The notes under the pieces: generated by a model
What the model was told of the DNA's origin: nothing
Databases searched by the model: none
What the model saw: the letters and a program-made list of their open reading frames with translations, nothing else
Shown: positions 6,459 through 13,179 of the stretch, one piece after another
How positions within the stretch are numbered: position 1 is the first letter of the stretch
Layout of the letters: every line of letters begins with the position of its first letter
Source: Chitinophagaceae bacterium UBA3430
GTDB lineage: Bacteria; Bacteroidota; Bacteroidia; Chitinophagales; Chitinophagaceae
Length of the DNA stretch: 14,728 bases
Reading direction: 5' to 3'
Assembly (NCBI GenBank): GCA_002378975.1
Contig: DFST01000062.1
Location: 465 to 15,192 of the forward strand
Position numbers and translations under genes: made by a program

Positions 6459-8884
6459 TTTCTGATCTCTGCGTTACACTCGGAAGCCAGCGCCTTCATG
6501 ACCTGCTGCATCCATCCATCGATTTCGGCATCCGTCAATGTCTTTTCGGAATGCTGAAAAATCAGGTTGATGGCCATGGAGCGCTTATCAACTCCGAGCT
6601 TGTCGCTCTCGAATATATCAAAGAGTTTGATACCCTGCAGGTTTTCCAGACCAATCTGCTGAACGGTAGATTCGAGCATGGACCAAGGTAGTGTCCGGTC
6701 TACCACCATGGCTAGGTCGCGCTGCACGGCCGGAAACTTCGGCAAAACATGGATCTTGGTGCGTGTCTGTAATACCCGGTCCATGATCAGCTGCCAGTCC
6801 AGTTCTGCATAGAAAACCGGTTGCTTGATCCCGAAACGGTCCATTTTTTCTGCGGTGACCTGTCCGCCCAGTGCCAACCGAGTGCCTAGATGCTGCCACT
6901 CGATCGGATCCATCCACTGAGGTTCAGTATCCGGATAGATTTCGGTAACGTCCTCCAATCCTAGCCATTGAAACAATACCCAAACCTGGCTCTTCAGGGT
7001 AAAAAGATCCATTTTGCGGGCCGGCTGGCTCCATCCGCCCTCTTGCCATTCTCCAGTCAGGATCAATGCCAACTTCGGCGTTTCCTGGTATTCCGTTCCA
7101 CCCGAATATCGATAGGTCTTTCCAAATTCAAACAAACGCAACGAGCCATTCTTGTGATTCAAATTGTGGGCTACCACTTCGAGGGAGGTCTCCAACAAGC
7201 GAGGGCGCATGACATCCAACTCCTGGCTCAGGCTGTTGATCATGCGTACCAATTCATTCGATTCTTGCTCGTTGTAATAGGCGCCGTTGGTGATTGAATT
7301 GGTTAGAATTTCCTGATAGCCTTGTCCGGCCAGTAGATCGGCGATCTTTTCCTGCCAACGAGCTGGACGTTCTTCTGTGGTTACAGAAGGACTGATCCGG
7401 ATCGTCGTTGGGATTGCAATGTTGTCGAGCCCGTCGATCCGCAAGATCTCTTCCACCAAATCAGCGGGTTGTTCAATATCCGGCTTGTGGGTAGGAACGG
7501 CTACGCGAAATTCATTGTCGGATTCCCGCAAAATCTCAAAGCCCAACGCACTTAAAATACTACGAACCGCTTCGGGGTGATAATTCTTGCCACTGAGCTT
7601 TTTCAAGTATTGCCAACTCAGCGCAATCTCGTTTTTTTCTTTTTTTCCGGGATACAGATCGGTCAGGGTGCCAACCACTTCGCCACCAGCGATCTCCTGG
7701 ATCAGTTGTACGGCGCGCAACAAAACGCGCTCGCAAATTCCGGGATCGGTTCCTTTTTCAAAACGCAGGGCTGCATCGGTTCGTAGTCCGTGTCGAAATG
7801 AAGTTTTCCGGATGCCAATGCCACTAAAACAAGCACTCTCCAAAAACAGATTCGTGGTTTGGTCGCTGACACCGGAATCTTTTCCGCCAAACACACCCGC
7901 CAGGCAGAGTCCGCCCTCGGCATCACAGATCATCAAATCCTCTTCGTTCAACGTACGTGCTTTGTCATCCAAGGCGATAAACGATGTGCCCGCTGCTAAT
8001 TTTTTCACCATGATCTTGCTACCCCGGATCTTAGCTGCATCAAAGGCATGCAGCGGTTGTCCGGTTTCGTGCAGTAAGTAATTCGTGATGTCGACCAGGT
8101 TGTTGATCGGACGAACGCCGATCGCTTTCAATCGTTGTTGCATCCAGCGCGGCGACTCGCCTACGTTTACGTTTTGCAGAGAAATGCCGCAGTACCGTGG
8201 ACAATCATCGGCGTTTTCTATTTCGACGTGGATCGGTGTTTTCTGGGTGGATGCGACCAAGCCGGTCGGATTTGGCAATTGGGGTCGTGTCTCGATGCGT
8301 TCGTGATGAGATAGATAGGCACATACATCACGGGCAACGCCCCAGTGACTCATGGCATCCATCCGATTCGGGGTAAGACCGATCTCGAATACGATGTCAC
8401 TGTAAGGTTTGAAATATTCTGCGGCCGGCGTGCCGGGTTTCAATCCGTTCGGCAAGATCAGGATTCCATTGTGGGAGGCGCCCAATCCCAATTCATCCTC
8501 CGCACAGATCATGCCCTGACTTTCTTCGCCGCGGATCTTGGCTTTGCGCAGCGTAATGGGTTCTCCTTGTAAGGGATAGATGGTAGCGCCCACGGTGGCC
8601 ACCAGAACGGTTTGTCCCACGGCTACATTCGGAGCCCCACAAACGATGTGCAAGGGTTCTGCTTCACCGATGTCTACGCGGGTGAGTCGGAGTCGGTCGG
8701 CATTGGGATGCTGGGTTACTTCCAGCACTGAACCGATGACCACGCCCGCCAGTCCGCCTTTGATTTCTTCGTATGAAATTTGTTTTTCGACTTCCAGTCC
8801 GATGGACGTAAGGATCCTGCCCAATCGATCGGGGTCGATGGGTTGAGGTAGATAGTCGCTGAGCCAGTTGTAAGAGATGGTCAT
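6455..8884 (-). CDS. pheT: Phenylalanyl-tRNA synthetase beta subunit
   Basis: An 809-residue PheRS beta chain, which works with the PheS alpha chain as an alpha2-beta2 enzyme charging tRNA-Phe. Domains in order: N-terminal MTISYNWLSDYLP, an OB-fold tRNA-binding domain (about 40-150, with VIGSVLEVTQHPNADRLRL and HIVCGAPNV), the B3/4 editing domain (about 210-370, with RPINNLVDITNYLLHETGQP), the B5 domain (about 400-475), the class II-like core (about 480-690, with GYQEILTNSITN), and the C-terminal ferredoxin-fold anticodon-binding domain (712-809, HVLPKFPAVQRDLAMVVD). Length is full for the family. PheS is not adjacent, since fabI lies upstream on the other strand. The 3' end overlaps the next gene by 4 nt. 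It is the lead gene of the pheT / coiled-coil / zapA unit. Confidence 0.98.
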   Translation of the reverse strand: MTISYNWLSDYLPQPIDPDRLGRILTSIGLEVEKQISYEEIKGGLAGVVIGSVLEVTQHPNADRLRLTRVDIGEAEPLHIVCGAPNVAVGQTVLVATVGATIYPLQGEPITLRKAKIRGEESQGMICAEDELGLGASHNGILILPNGLKPGTPAAEYFKPYSDIVFEIGLTPNRMDAMSHWGVARDVCAYLSHHERIETRPQLPNPTGLVASTQKTPIHVEIENADDCPRYCGISLQNVNVGESPRWMQQRLKAIGVRPINNLVDITNYLLHETGQPLHAFDAAKIRGSKIMVKKLAAGTSFIALDDKARTLNEEDLMICDAEGGLCLAGVFGGKDSGVSDQTTNLFLESACFSGIGIRKTSFRHGLRTDAALRFEKGTDPGICERVLLRAVQLIQEIAGGEVVGTLTDLYPGKKEKNEIALSWQYLKKLSGKNYHPEAVRSILSALGFEILRESDNEFRVAVPTHKPDIEQPADLVEEILRIDGLDNIAIPTTIRISPSVTTEERPARWQEKIADLLAGQGYQEILTNSITNGAYYNEQESNELVRMINSLSQELDVMRPRLLETSLEVVAHNLNHKNGSLRLFEFGKTYRYSGGTEYQETPKLALILTGEWQEGGWSQPARKMDLFTLKSQVWVLFQWLGLEDVTEIYPDTEPQWMDPIEWQHLGTRLALGGQVTAEKMDRFGIKQPVFYAELDWQLIMDRVLQTRTKIHVLPKFPAVQRDLAMVVDRTLPWSMLESTVQQIGLENLQGIKLFDIFESDKLGVDKRSMAINLIFQHSEKTLTDAEIDGWMQQVMKALASECNAEIRK

Positions 8885-8895
8885 AAGGATGCGGA

Positions 8896-8903
8896 CGAAG
8901 ATA
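8896..8903 (-). promoter_or_regulatory. Possible pheT promoter -7 box
   Basis: The minus strand reads TATCTTCG, one mismatch from TAnnTTTG, 11 nt upstream of the pheT ATG. It shares the 78-nt pheT-fabI interval with the fabI box. No good -33 element is seen. Confidence 0.3.
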
Positions 8904-8935
8904 CGAAAGCGAAGCGGCGAAGGGTGAAGATTACC

Positions 8936-8943
8936 TACTTTTG
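8936..8943 (+). promoter_or_regulatory. Putative fabI promoter -7 box
   Basis: TACTTTTG fully matches TAnnTTTG and ends 19 nt before the ATG at 8963. It decides the start of fabI: the upstream in-frame ATG at 8924 would lie before the promoter. No TTTG -33 element is evident at the right distance. Confidence 0.5.
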
Positions 8944-8962
8944 GGGCTCAATAACCCCACCT

Positions 8963-9775
8963 ATGGCCAATCAACTGTTAGCCGGCAAACGCGGCATCAT
9001 TTTTGGAGCACTGGATGAGAAATCCATCGCTTGGAAAACCGCCCTCCGTTGTTTTGAGGAAGGCGCGCAAATCGTACTCACCAACGCCCCCGTCGCTTTG
9101 CGCATGGGCGAGATCAATAAATTGGCCGAGCAATGCGGCAATGCCCCGGTGATCGGAGCGGATGTGACCAACATGGACGATCTGAAGAACCTGTTCGAGC
9201 AATCCATGCAGCATTTTGGTGGACCGGTTGATTTTGTGTTGCATTCGATCGGCATGAGCTTGAATGTGCGCAAGGGCAAGCATTACACCGAGATGAATTA
9301 CGAGTGGAATCAAAAGACAATGGATATTTCAGCCATGAGTCTGCATCGCGTACTGCGTACGGCTTGGGATCTCGACGCGATCCGCGAAGGCGGTAGTGTG
9401 GTGGCCTTGAGTTACATCGCCGCGCAACGTGTATTTCCGGATTACAACGAGATGGCCGACGCCAAGGCGTTGCTGGAGAGTGTAACCCGCAGCTTTGGAT
9501 ATCATTATGGCGTACGCCGGAAGGTCCGTGTCAATACGGTTTCTCAATCGCCCACCCGTACCACAGCGGGCAGCGGTGTGAAAGGATTCGATGGCTTCAT
9601 CAACTATGCCGAAGCAATGAGTCCGCTCGGAAATGCTTCTGGAGAAGATTGCGCGAATTATTGCGTCACCTTATTCAGCGACATGACTCGTTTTGTGACC
9701 ATGCAGAATTTGTTCCACGATGGTGGATTTTCCTTTACCGGAGTTACACAGGAAGTCATTGAAAAAATGGGATGA
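8963..9775 (+). CDS. fabI: Enoyl-[acyl-carrier-protein] reductase (NADH), FabI type
   Basis: A 270-residue short-chain dehydrogenase/reductase that reduces enoyl-ACP in the last step of each fatty-acid elongation round, in the cytosol. Visible features: the FabI-type nucleotide-binding loop GIIFGALDEKSIAW (11-24); DVTNMDDL; FVLHSIGMS (about 91-99); the LSY motif (149-151); the catalytic Tyr-x6-Lys pair Y161 and K168 within PDYNEMADAK; and the SQSPTRTTAGSG substrate loop. The frame extends upstream to an ATG at 8924, but homologues begin at MANQLLAGK and a promoter-like box lies between, so 8963 is chosen. Length is usual for FabI (about 260-275). It is divergent from pheT and transcribed alone, ending at the hairpin at 9799-9834. 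It belongs to the FabI class rather than FabK, FabL or FabV. Confidence 0.96.
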   Translation: MANQLLAGKRGIIFGALDEKSIAWKTALRCFEEGAQIVLTNAPVALRMGEINKLAEQCGNAPVIGADVTNMDDLKNLFEQSMQHFGGPVDFVLHSIGMSLNVRKGKHYTEMNYEWNQKTMDISAMSLHRVLRTAWDLDAIREGGSVVALSYIAAQRVFPDYNEMADAKALLESVTRSFGYHYGVRRKVRVNTVSQSPTRTTAGSGVKGFDGFINYAEAMSPLGNASGEDCANYCVTLFSDMTRFVTMQNLFHDGGFSFTGVTQEVIEKMG

Positions 9776-9798
9776 GCCGCTTCATCCATGGTCGTATA

Positions 9799-9834
9799 AA
9801 AAGAAAACCTCCCGAGTTCGGGAGGTTTTCTTTT
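9799..9834. terminator. Bidirectional intrinsic terminator between fabI and the DUF2795 gene
   Basis: A perfect 16-bp inverted repeat: AAAAGAAAACCTCCCG (9799-9814) with its complement (9819-9834) and a 4-nt loop AGTT. The core CCTCCCG stem is GC-rich, and the outer A/T arms supply U-tracts on both strands. It sits 23 nt after the fabI stop and 26 nt after the convergent DUF2795 gene, so it can serve both. Confidence 0.92.
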
Positions 9835-9860
9835 AGATGGAATTTGTTCGCTGATATCAA

Positions 9861-10082
9861 TCAGTATTCATCTTCATTGAATAGAAAGTCATCTTGGGTG
9901 GGGTAATCGGGCCAGATGTCTTCGATGGATTCAAATACATCACCTTCGTCTTCCAGCTCTTGTAGGTTTTCGATCACTTCCAGTGGCGCACCGGAGCGGA
10001 TGGAGTAATCGATCAGTTCGTCCTTGGTCGCGGGCCAAGGGGCATCTTCCAAATAGGAGGCGAGTTCCAGAGTCCAAAACAT
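9861..10082 (-). CDS. DUF2795 domain-containing small protein
   Basis: A 73-residue protein of the DUF2795 type: MFWTLELASYLEDAPWPATK at the N-terminus, then DELIDYSIRSGAPLEVIENL, and an acidic C-terminus EDIWPDYPTQDDFLFNEDEY. Proteins of this appearance are widespread and well conserved in Bacteroidota, with no established function. The pattern of a short helix with PWPATKDELIDYA-like sequence suggests a small all-helical fold. It has no signal peptide, membrane span or metal-binding motif. It forms a single-gene unit: it has its own promoter with both elements on the minus strand, and it shares the terminator with fabI. A function in regulation or protein-protein contact is conceivable but not supported by any motif. 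Confidence 0.9.
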   Translation of the reverse strand: MFWTLELASYLEDAPWPATKDELIDYSIRSGAPLEVIENLQELEDEGDVFESIEDIWPDYPTQDDFLFNEDEY

Positions 10083-10101
10083 GGGTTATTCCGATTTTTC
10101 G

Positions 10102-10132
10102 CGAATGTAGCGAGAATATCCAACTTACCAAA
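10102..10132 (-). promoter_or_regulatory. Promoter of the DUF2795 gene (-33 and -7 elements)
   Basis: The minus strand carries TTTG (10129-10132), a 19-nt spacer (10110-10128), and TACATTCG (10102-10109). Spacing fits the Bacteroidota sigma consensus, and the -7 box has one mismatch to TAnnTTTG. The box ends 19 nt before the ATG. This is the best-spaced promoter in the window. Confidence 0.55.
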
Positions 10133-10168
10133 TCCGCTGAAGGGGGTAAGCGGCTGATCTTTTTTGAG

Positions 10169-10176
10169 TAGTTTCG
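10169..10176 (+). promoter_or_regulatory. Possible lolD promoter -7 box
   Basis: TAGTTTCG, one mismatch from TAnnTTTG, ends 18 nt before the lolD ATG. No TTTG is seen at the -33 distance. It shares the 112-nt interval with the divergent DUF2795 promoter. Confidence 0.35.
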
Positions 10177-10194
10177 AGGATCGCGCGCTTTTAT

Positions 10195-10845
10195 ATGATC
10201 CAGGGAAAAAACATCACCAAAAAATTCGGCGAATTATCGGTATTGCAAGGAGTCGATATTTCCATTGCTGCCGGTGAAGTGGTATCCTTGGTCGGGCCTT
10301 CCGGTTCAGGCAAAAGCACGTTGTTGCATATACTGGGTACCTTGGATCGTCCTGATTTGGGATCGGTCGAGATCCAAGGAACCGAGGTGACCAAACTATC
10401 GCGAAATGAATTGGCCGCCTTTCGAAATCGATCGATCGGATTTGTATTTCAATTTCATCATTTGCTGCCCGAGTTCAGTGCATTGGAGAACGTATGCATC
10501 CCCGGTTGGCTGGGCAAGCGATCTAAGACCGAAGTGAAGCGAGAAGCTGCTGCTTTGTTGGAGTTGATGGGATTATCAAGCCGTGCCGATCATCGGCCCA
10601 ATCAATTGTCGGGGGGTGAACAGCAGCGCGTAGCCGTGGCCCGTGCGCTAATCAATAAGCCGGCTGTGATTTTTGCCGATGAACCCACGGGCAATCTGGA
10701 TACCACCACAGCGGGTGAACTGCATCGATTGTTTTTTGATCTGCGCGATCAATTCAAGCAAACGTTTTTGATTGTTACGCACAACGAGGAATTGGCCGCG
10801 TTGAGCGATCGTTGTTTGCGCATTCGCGACGGCCACTTGATGTAA
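10195..10845 (+). CDS. lolD: ABC transporter ATP-binding protein, LolD-like
   Basis: A 216-residue ABC ATPase of the MacB/LolD/FtsE class. It has Walker A GPSGSGKST (34-42), the Q-loop FVFQF (82-86), a HHLLPEFSALENV stretch typical of LolD, signature LSGGEQQRVAVARAL (138-152), Walker B VIFADE (158-163), the D-loop GNLD and the H-loop His196. In LolCDE this subunit powers release of lipoproteins from the inner membrane to LolA. No LolC/E-type permease gene is nearby, so the assignment to LolD rather than another small exporter of the same class rests on sequence character and size only. It stands alone on its strand, 6 nt from the stop of the convergent esterase gene. Confidence 0.88.
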   Translation: MIQGKNITKKFGELSVLQGVDISIAAGEVVSLVGPSGSGKSTLLHILGTLDRPDLGSVEIQGTEVTKLSRNELAAFRNRSIGFVFQFHHLLPEFSALENVCIPGWLGKRSKTEVKREAAALLELMGLSSRADHRPNQLSGGEQQRVAVARALINKPAVIFADEPTGNLDTTTAGELHRLFFDLRDQFKQTFLIVTHNEELAALSDRCLRIRDGHLM

Positions 10846-10851
10846 ACTCGA

Positions 10852-11715
10852 TCAGGGATGGGCCTGATACCAGCTTTTCAATTCGTTGAGGGTGTTGTTG
10901 ACCTTGGTGTTGTCGGTCCACCAATCATGAAAGGTTAACGGATAGCTCACCAATCTCCGATCCACACCTAGCGTTCCCAAACGTGCATAGAGAAAATTGC
11001 TTTGATCGGGGTTTACAATCGGGTCCAATTCTCCATGGAAAAAAATCGTAGCCGGCGATGTAGCCGTGGCTTGATATTGGGGGCTACAAGATTTATAGCG
11101 TTGCTCGGTTGCGGGGGTAACGGGCAATAAAGAAACCCCGAGATAGGTAGTTAATACGGTTCCGTATACTACGTTGTTGTAGAAAGCAAGGCCGAATAGG
11201 TCGGTGGGACCGGCGAGGGAGGCAACGGCTTTGATCTTGCCACTGGTGTTGCGGGAATAGCTCATCGCCAAGGATAAATGTCCGCCCGCACTGTGCCCGA
11301 CTAGATATACTTTCTGATTGCTAAACGTATAATAAGATGCCTGACGGAAGCAGTATTGAATCGCGCTGTCCAAATCATCCAGTTGCATCTTATAATTATC
11401 GGGGTTGTTGGTGGTGAGTCGGTAATTGACATTGGCCACAGCATAGCCGCGTTGCTTGAGTCCGGTCAGCAAAAACTGCAGTTCGGTCTTATCGCCGGTG
11501 ACCCATCCACCGCCATGAACGACCACGACCAGGGGAGTCTGACTATTCCGGTTGGCCGGTAATCCCAGATTGAATTTTTGAGCCGCGTCGTTGCCGTACG
11601 AGAGATTATTCAACGTGGTATCGACCAGCGGGAAACTTGGATTGGGTGGAGGATTGTCGGGGGTGCAGGAATAAAATCCGATCAGGATCCAACAAAGGAA
11701 GAGCACTCGATGCAT
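10852..11715 (-). CDS. Alpha/beta hydrolase, esterase/lipase type, predicted lipoprotein
   Basis: A 287-residue alpha/beta hydrolase fold protein of the carboxylesterase / hormone-sensitive-lipase-like group. The N-terminus MHRVLFLCWILIGFYSC has a short basic start, a hydrophobic stretch and Cys17, which may be lipidated; the lipobox is loose (FYSC), as is common in Bacteroidota. The catalytic features are HGGG oxyanion-hole motif (67-70), nucleophile Ser142 in GHSAG (140-144), probable acid Asp231 (HGELDPIV) and probable base His263 (FHDWW). Residues 18-35 are a Pro-rich linker, fitting a tethered surface or periplasmic enzyme. The natural substrate cannot be told; acetyl-xylan or feruloyl esterases, kynurenine formamidase-like enzymes and generic esterases share these motifs. 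It lies 56 nt downstream of the adenosyltransferase gene, with a promoter-like box between. Confidence 0.87.
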   Translation of the reverse strand: MHRVLFLCWILIGFYSCTPDNPPPNPSFPLVDTTLNNLSYGNDAAQKFNLGLPANRNSQTPLVVVVHGGGWVTGDKTELQFLLTGLKQRGYAVANVNYRLTTNNPDNYKMQLDDLDSAIQYCFRQASYYTFSNQKVYLVGHSAGGHLSLAMSYSRNTSGKIKAVASLAGPTDLFGLAFYNNVVYGTVLTTYLGVSLLPVTPATEQRYKSCSPQYQATATSPATIFFHGELDPIVNPDQSNFLYARLGTLGVDRRLVSYPLTFHDWWTDNTKVNNTLNELKSWYQAHP

Positions 11716-11730
11716 GTGCTTTAATTTGAT

Positions 11731-11739
11731 CGAAAGTTA
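11731..11739 (-). promoter_or_regulatory. Possible promoter -7 region for the esterase gene
   Basis: The minus strand reads TAACTTTCG, close to TAnnTTTG (one base inserted or changed), ending 15 nt upstream of the esterase ATG. No clear -33 TTTG. It suggests the gene may be transcribed apart from the adenosyltransferase gene. Confidence 0.3.
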
Positions 11740-11771
11740 GCTTAAAAAAGTGGCGTGAAGGCGGGATGGCC

Positions 11772-12332
11772 CTAAACCCTTGGTTTCCAAGGAATCTCCG
11801 GTACATTCAGTACTTGGCCTGCATACCGGGACAGTACAAACAGGTAGTCGCTGAGGCGGTTCAGATATTGAATGATCAGGGAGGCTACTTCTTCGCCTTC
11901 GAGTTCCAGACGAACGCAATGACGTTCGGTACGCCGACAAACACACCGGGCGATGTGTAAATGCGACAAGGTTGGATGACCACCGGGCAAAATGAAGTTT
12001 TTCATCGGAGGCAGCAGATCGGTCATGCGGTCGATCTCTGTTTCCAATAAATCAACATCGGCGTTTTGCAGATCGGGGAGCTTCATGCCGGGTTCTTTAA
12101 CCGGATCACAAGCCAGAGCCGATCCAATGGTGAAAAGGCGGTCTTGTACTTCCCTTAAAATACGCTGGGCCGTTTCATCGGTTAGTAAGTCGATGCAAAG
12201 CCCCAGGTAGGAGTTGAGTTCGTCCACGGTCCCGTAGGCTTCTATGCGTAGGTGTGACTTGGGTACTTTGGTGCCGCCGATCAATGAGGTTGTTCCACTG
12301 TCGCCGGTTTTCGTATAGATCTTCAGGGCCAT
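11772..12332 (-). CDS. pduO: PduO-type ATP:cob(I)alamin adenosyltransferase
   Basis: A 186-residue cytosolic enzyme that transfers the adenosyl group of ATP to cob(I)alamin (or a cobyrinate precursor) to make the coenzyme B12 form. The family marks are KIYTKTGDSGTTSL (4-17, the N-terminal ATP-binding segment), GTVDELNS (34-41), FILPGG (113-118), CRRTER (132-137) and YLNRLSDYLFVLSR (156-169). The frame is open up to 12425, but the added residues overlap the end of the upstream ABC gene and look random, so the ATG at 12332, giving MALKIYTKTGD, is chosen. Length is typical of the family. It follows the MacB-type ATPase gene by 49 nt and may share its transcript. A 6-bp hairpin (CCTTGG, 3-nt loop) spans 11778-11792 in its last codons, without a T-tract. 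Confidence 0.94.
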   Translation of the reverse strand: MALKIYTKTGDSGTTSLIGGTKVPKSHLRIEAYGTVDELNSYLGLCIDLLTDETAQRILREVQDRLFTIGSALACDPVKEPGMKLPDLQNADVDLLETEIDRMTDLLPPMKNFILPGGHPTLSHLHIARCVCRRTERHCVRLELEGEEVASLIIQYLNRLSDYLFVLSRYAGQVLNVPEIPWKPRV

Positions 12333-12381
12333 TCGCTTGATTTCAAGGGGAGTAACAACTCGAAGGGCGGGATTGTTGGGC

Positions 12382-13089
12382 TCAGGCCAAACTTTGTTTG
12401 GCTGCATTTTGTCGGTCGCTTTCAATCACGCCATCGCGCAAGCGCACAACCCGACGGGCATGGTTGGCAATGTCTTCTTCGTGGGTAACGATGACGATGG
12501 TATTGCCTCGGCCATGGATTCGATCGAATATTTCCATGATCTCATAGGAAGTTTTGGTATCCAAGTTGCCCGTCGGCTCATCGGCCAGAACCAAGGAGGG
12601 ATCGTTGACCAGCGCCCGAGCGATCGCCACCCGCTGACACTGACCACCGGATAGTTCATTGGGTTTATGGTGACTCCGGTCGGTGAGATTCACCAGGTCC
12701 AGCATGGCCATGGCCTTTTCCGTTCGTTCTTTTTTCTTCATCCCGGCGTAGACCAAGGGAAGGGCCACATTTTCCACCGCGGTCAATCGGGGCAATAGGT
12801 TGAATTGCTGAAAAACGAATCCGATCTCTTTGTTTCGGACCTCCGCCAAATCGTCGTCCTTCATCTTACTAACGTCTTTCTCGTTAAGGATGTAGCTTCC
12901 GCCCGTCGGCGTATCCAAACAGCCAATGATGTTCATCAAGGTGCTTTTTCCGGAACCGGATGGTCCCATCAAAGCCACGTATTCGTTTTGCCGAATGTTG
13001 AGCGAAATTCCTTTCAGCACCTGCAGTTCATGCTTGCCCATGAAATAGCTCTTCAGGATCTGATCCAACAGGATGATGTCTTTCTGCAT
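12382..13089 (-). CDS. ABC transporter ATP-binding protein, MacB/LolD class
   Basis: A 235-residue ABC ATPase. Features: Walker A GPSGSGKST (42-50), Q-loop FVFQQFNLLPRLTAVENVALP (about 91-111), signature LSGGQ (146-150), Walker B LVLADE (166-171), D-loop GNLD and H-loop His203 in VTHEED. This pattern is of the MacB-type ATPases, which power transfer or export of peptides, lipoproteins or small molecules by an FtsX-like permease. The permease is not adjacent, so the cargo is unknown. The position after the signature, usually Gln in GGQQQRV, is Cys151 here (codon at 12637-12639). The open frame reaches 13437, but the ATG at 13089 fits the family start and lies about 46 nt below a full-match promoter box. 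Compare the LolD-like ATPase at 10195-10845. Confidence 0.92.
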   Translation of the reverse strand: MQKDIILLDQILKSYFMGKHELQVLKGISLNIRQNEYVALMGPSGSGKSTLMNIIGCLDTPTGGSYILNEKDVSKMKDDDLAEVRNKEIGFVFQQFNLLPRLTAVENVALPLVYAGMKKKERTEKAMAMLDLVNLTDRSHHKPNELSGGQCQRVAIARALVNDPSLVLADEPTGNLDTKTSYEIMEIFDRIHGRGNTIVIVTHEEDIANHARRVVRLRDGVIESDRQNAAKQSLA

Positions 13090-13134
13090 GACCCGTTCGG
13101 AAAGGTTTAGGAGCGGACTCGATTTTCCGAAGAG

Positions 13135-13142
13135 CAAAGATA
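13135..13142 (-). promoter_or_regulatory. Putative promoter -7 box for the MacB-type ATPase gene
   Basis: The minus strand reads TATCTTTG, a full match to TAnnTTTG and identical to the tatA box. The predicted leader is about 40 nt. No TTTG at the -33 distance is evident. Confidence 0.45.
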
Positions 13143-13179
13143 AACCCAACTGGGCACTTCTTCCTAACTTAGCCACCGC

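Noticed and set aside
7587..8081. Plus-strand open frame of 164 codons inside pheT
   Set aside because: Antisense shadow of the pheT B5 and B3/4 coding region; no family features.
8924..8962. Earlier fabI start at 8924
   Set aside because: The extra 13 residues are not FabI-like, and a TAnnTTTG box at 8936-8943 would then be inside the gene.
10134..10153. CCGCT...AGCGG hairpin followed by T-run upstream of lolD
   Set aside because: A 5-bp stem with a 10-nt loop is weak, and no plus-strand gene ends there that would need a terminator.
12333..12425. Upstream extension of the adenosyltransferase frame
   Set aside because: It overlaps the end of the ABC gene, and the added residues are unlike the family N-terminus.
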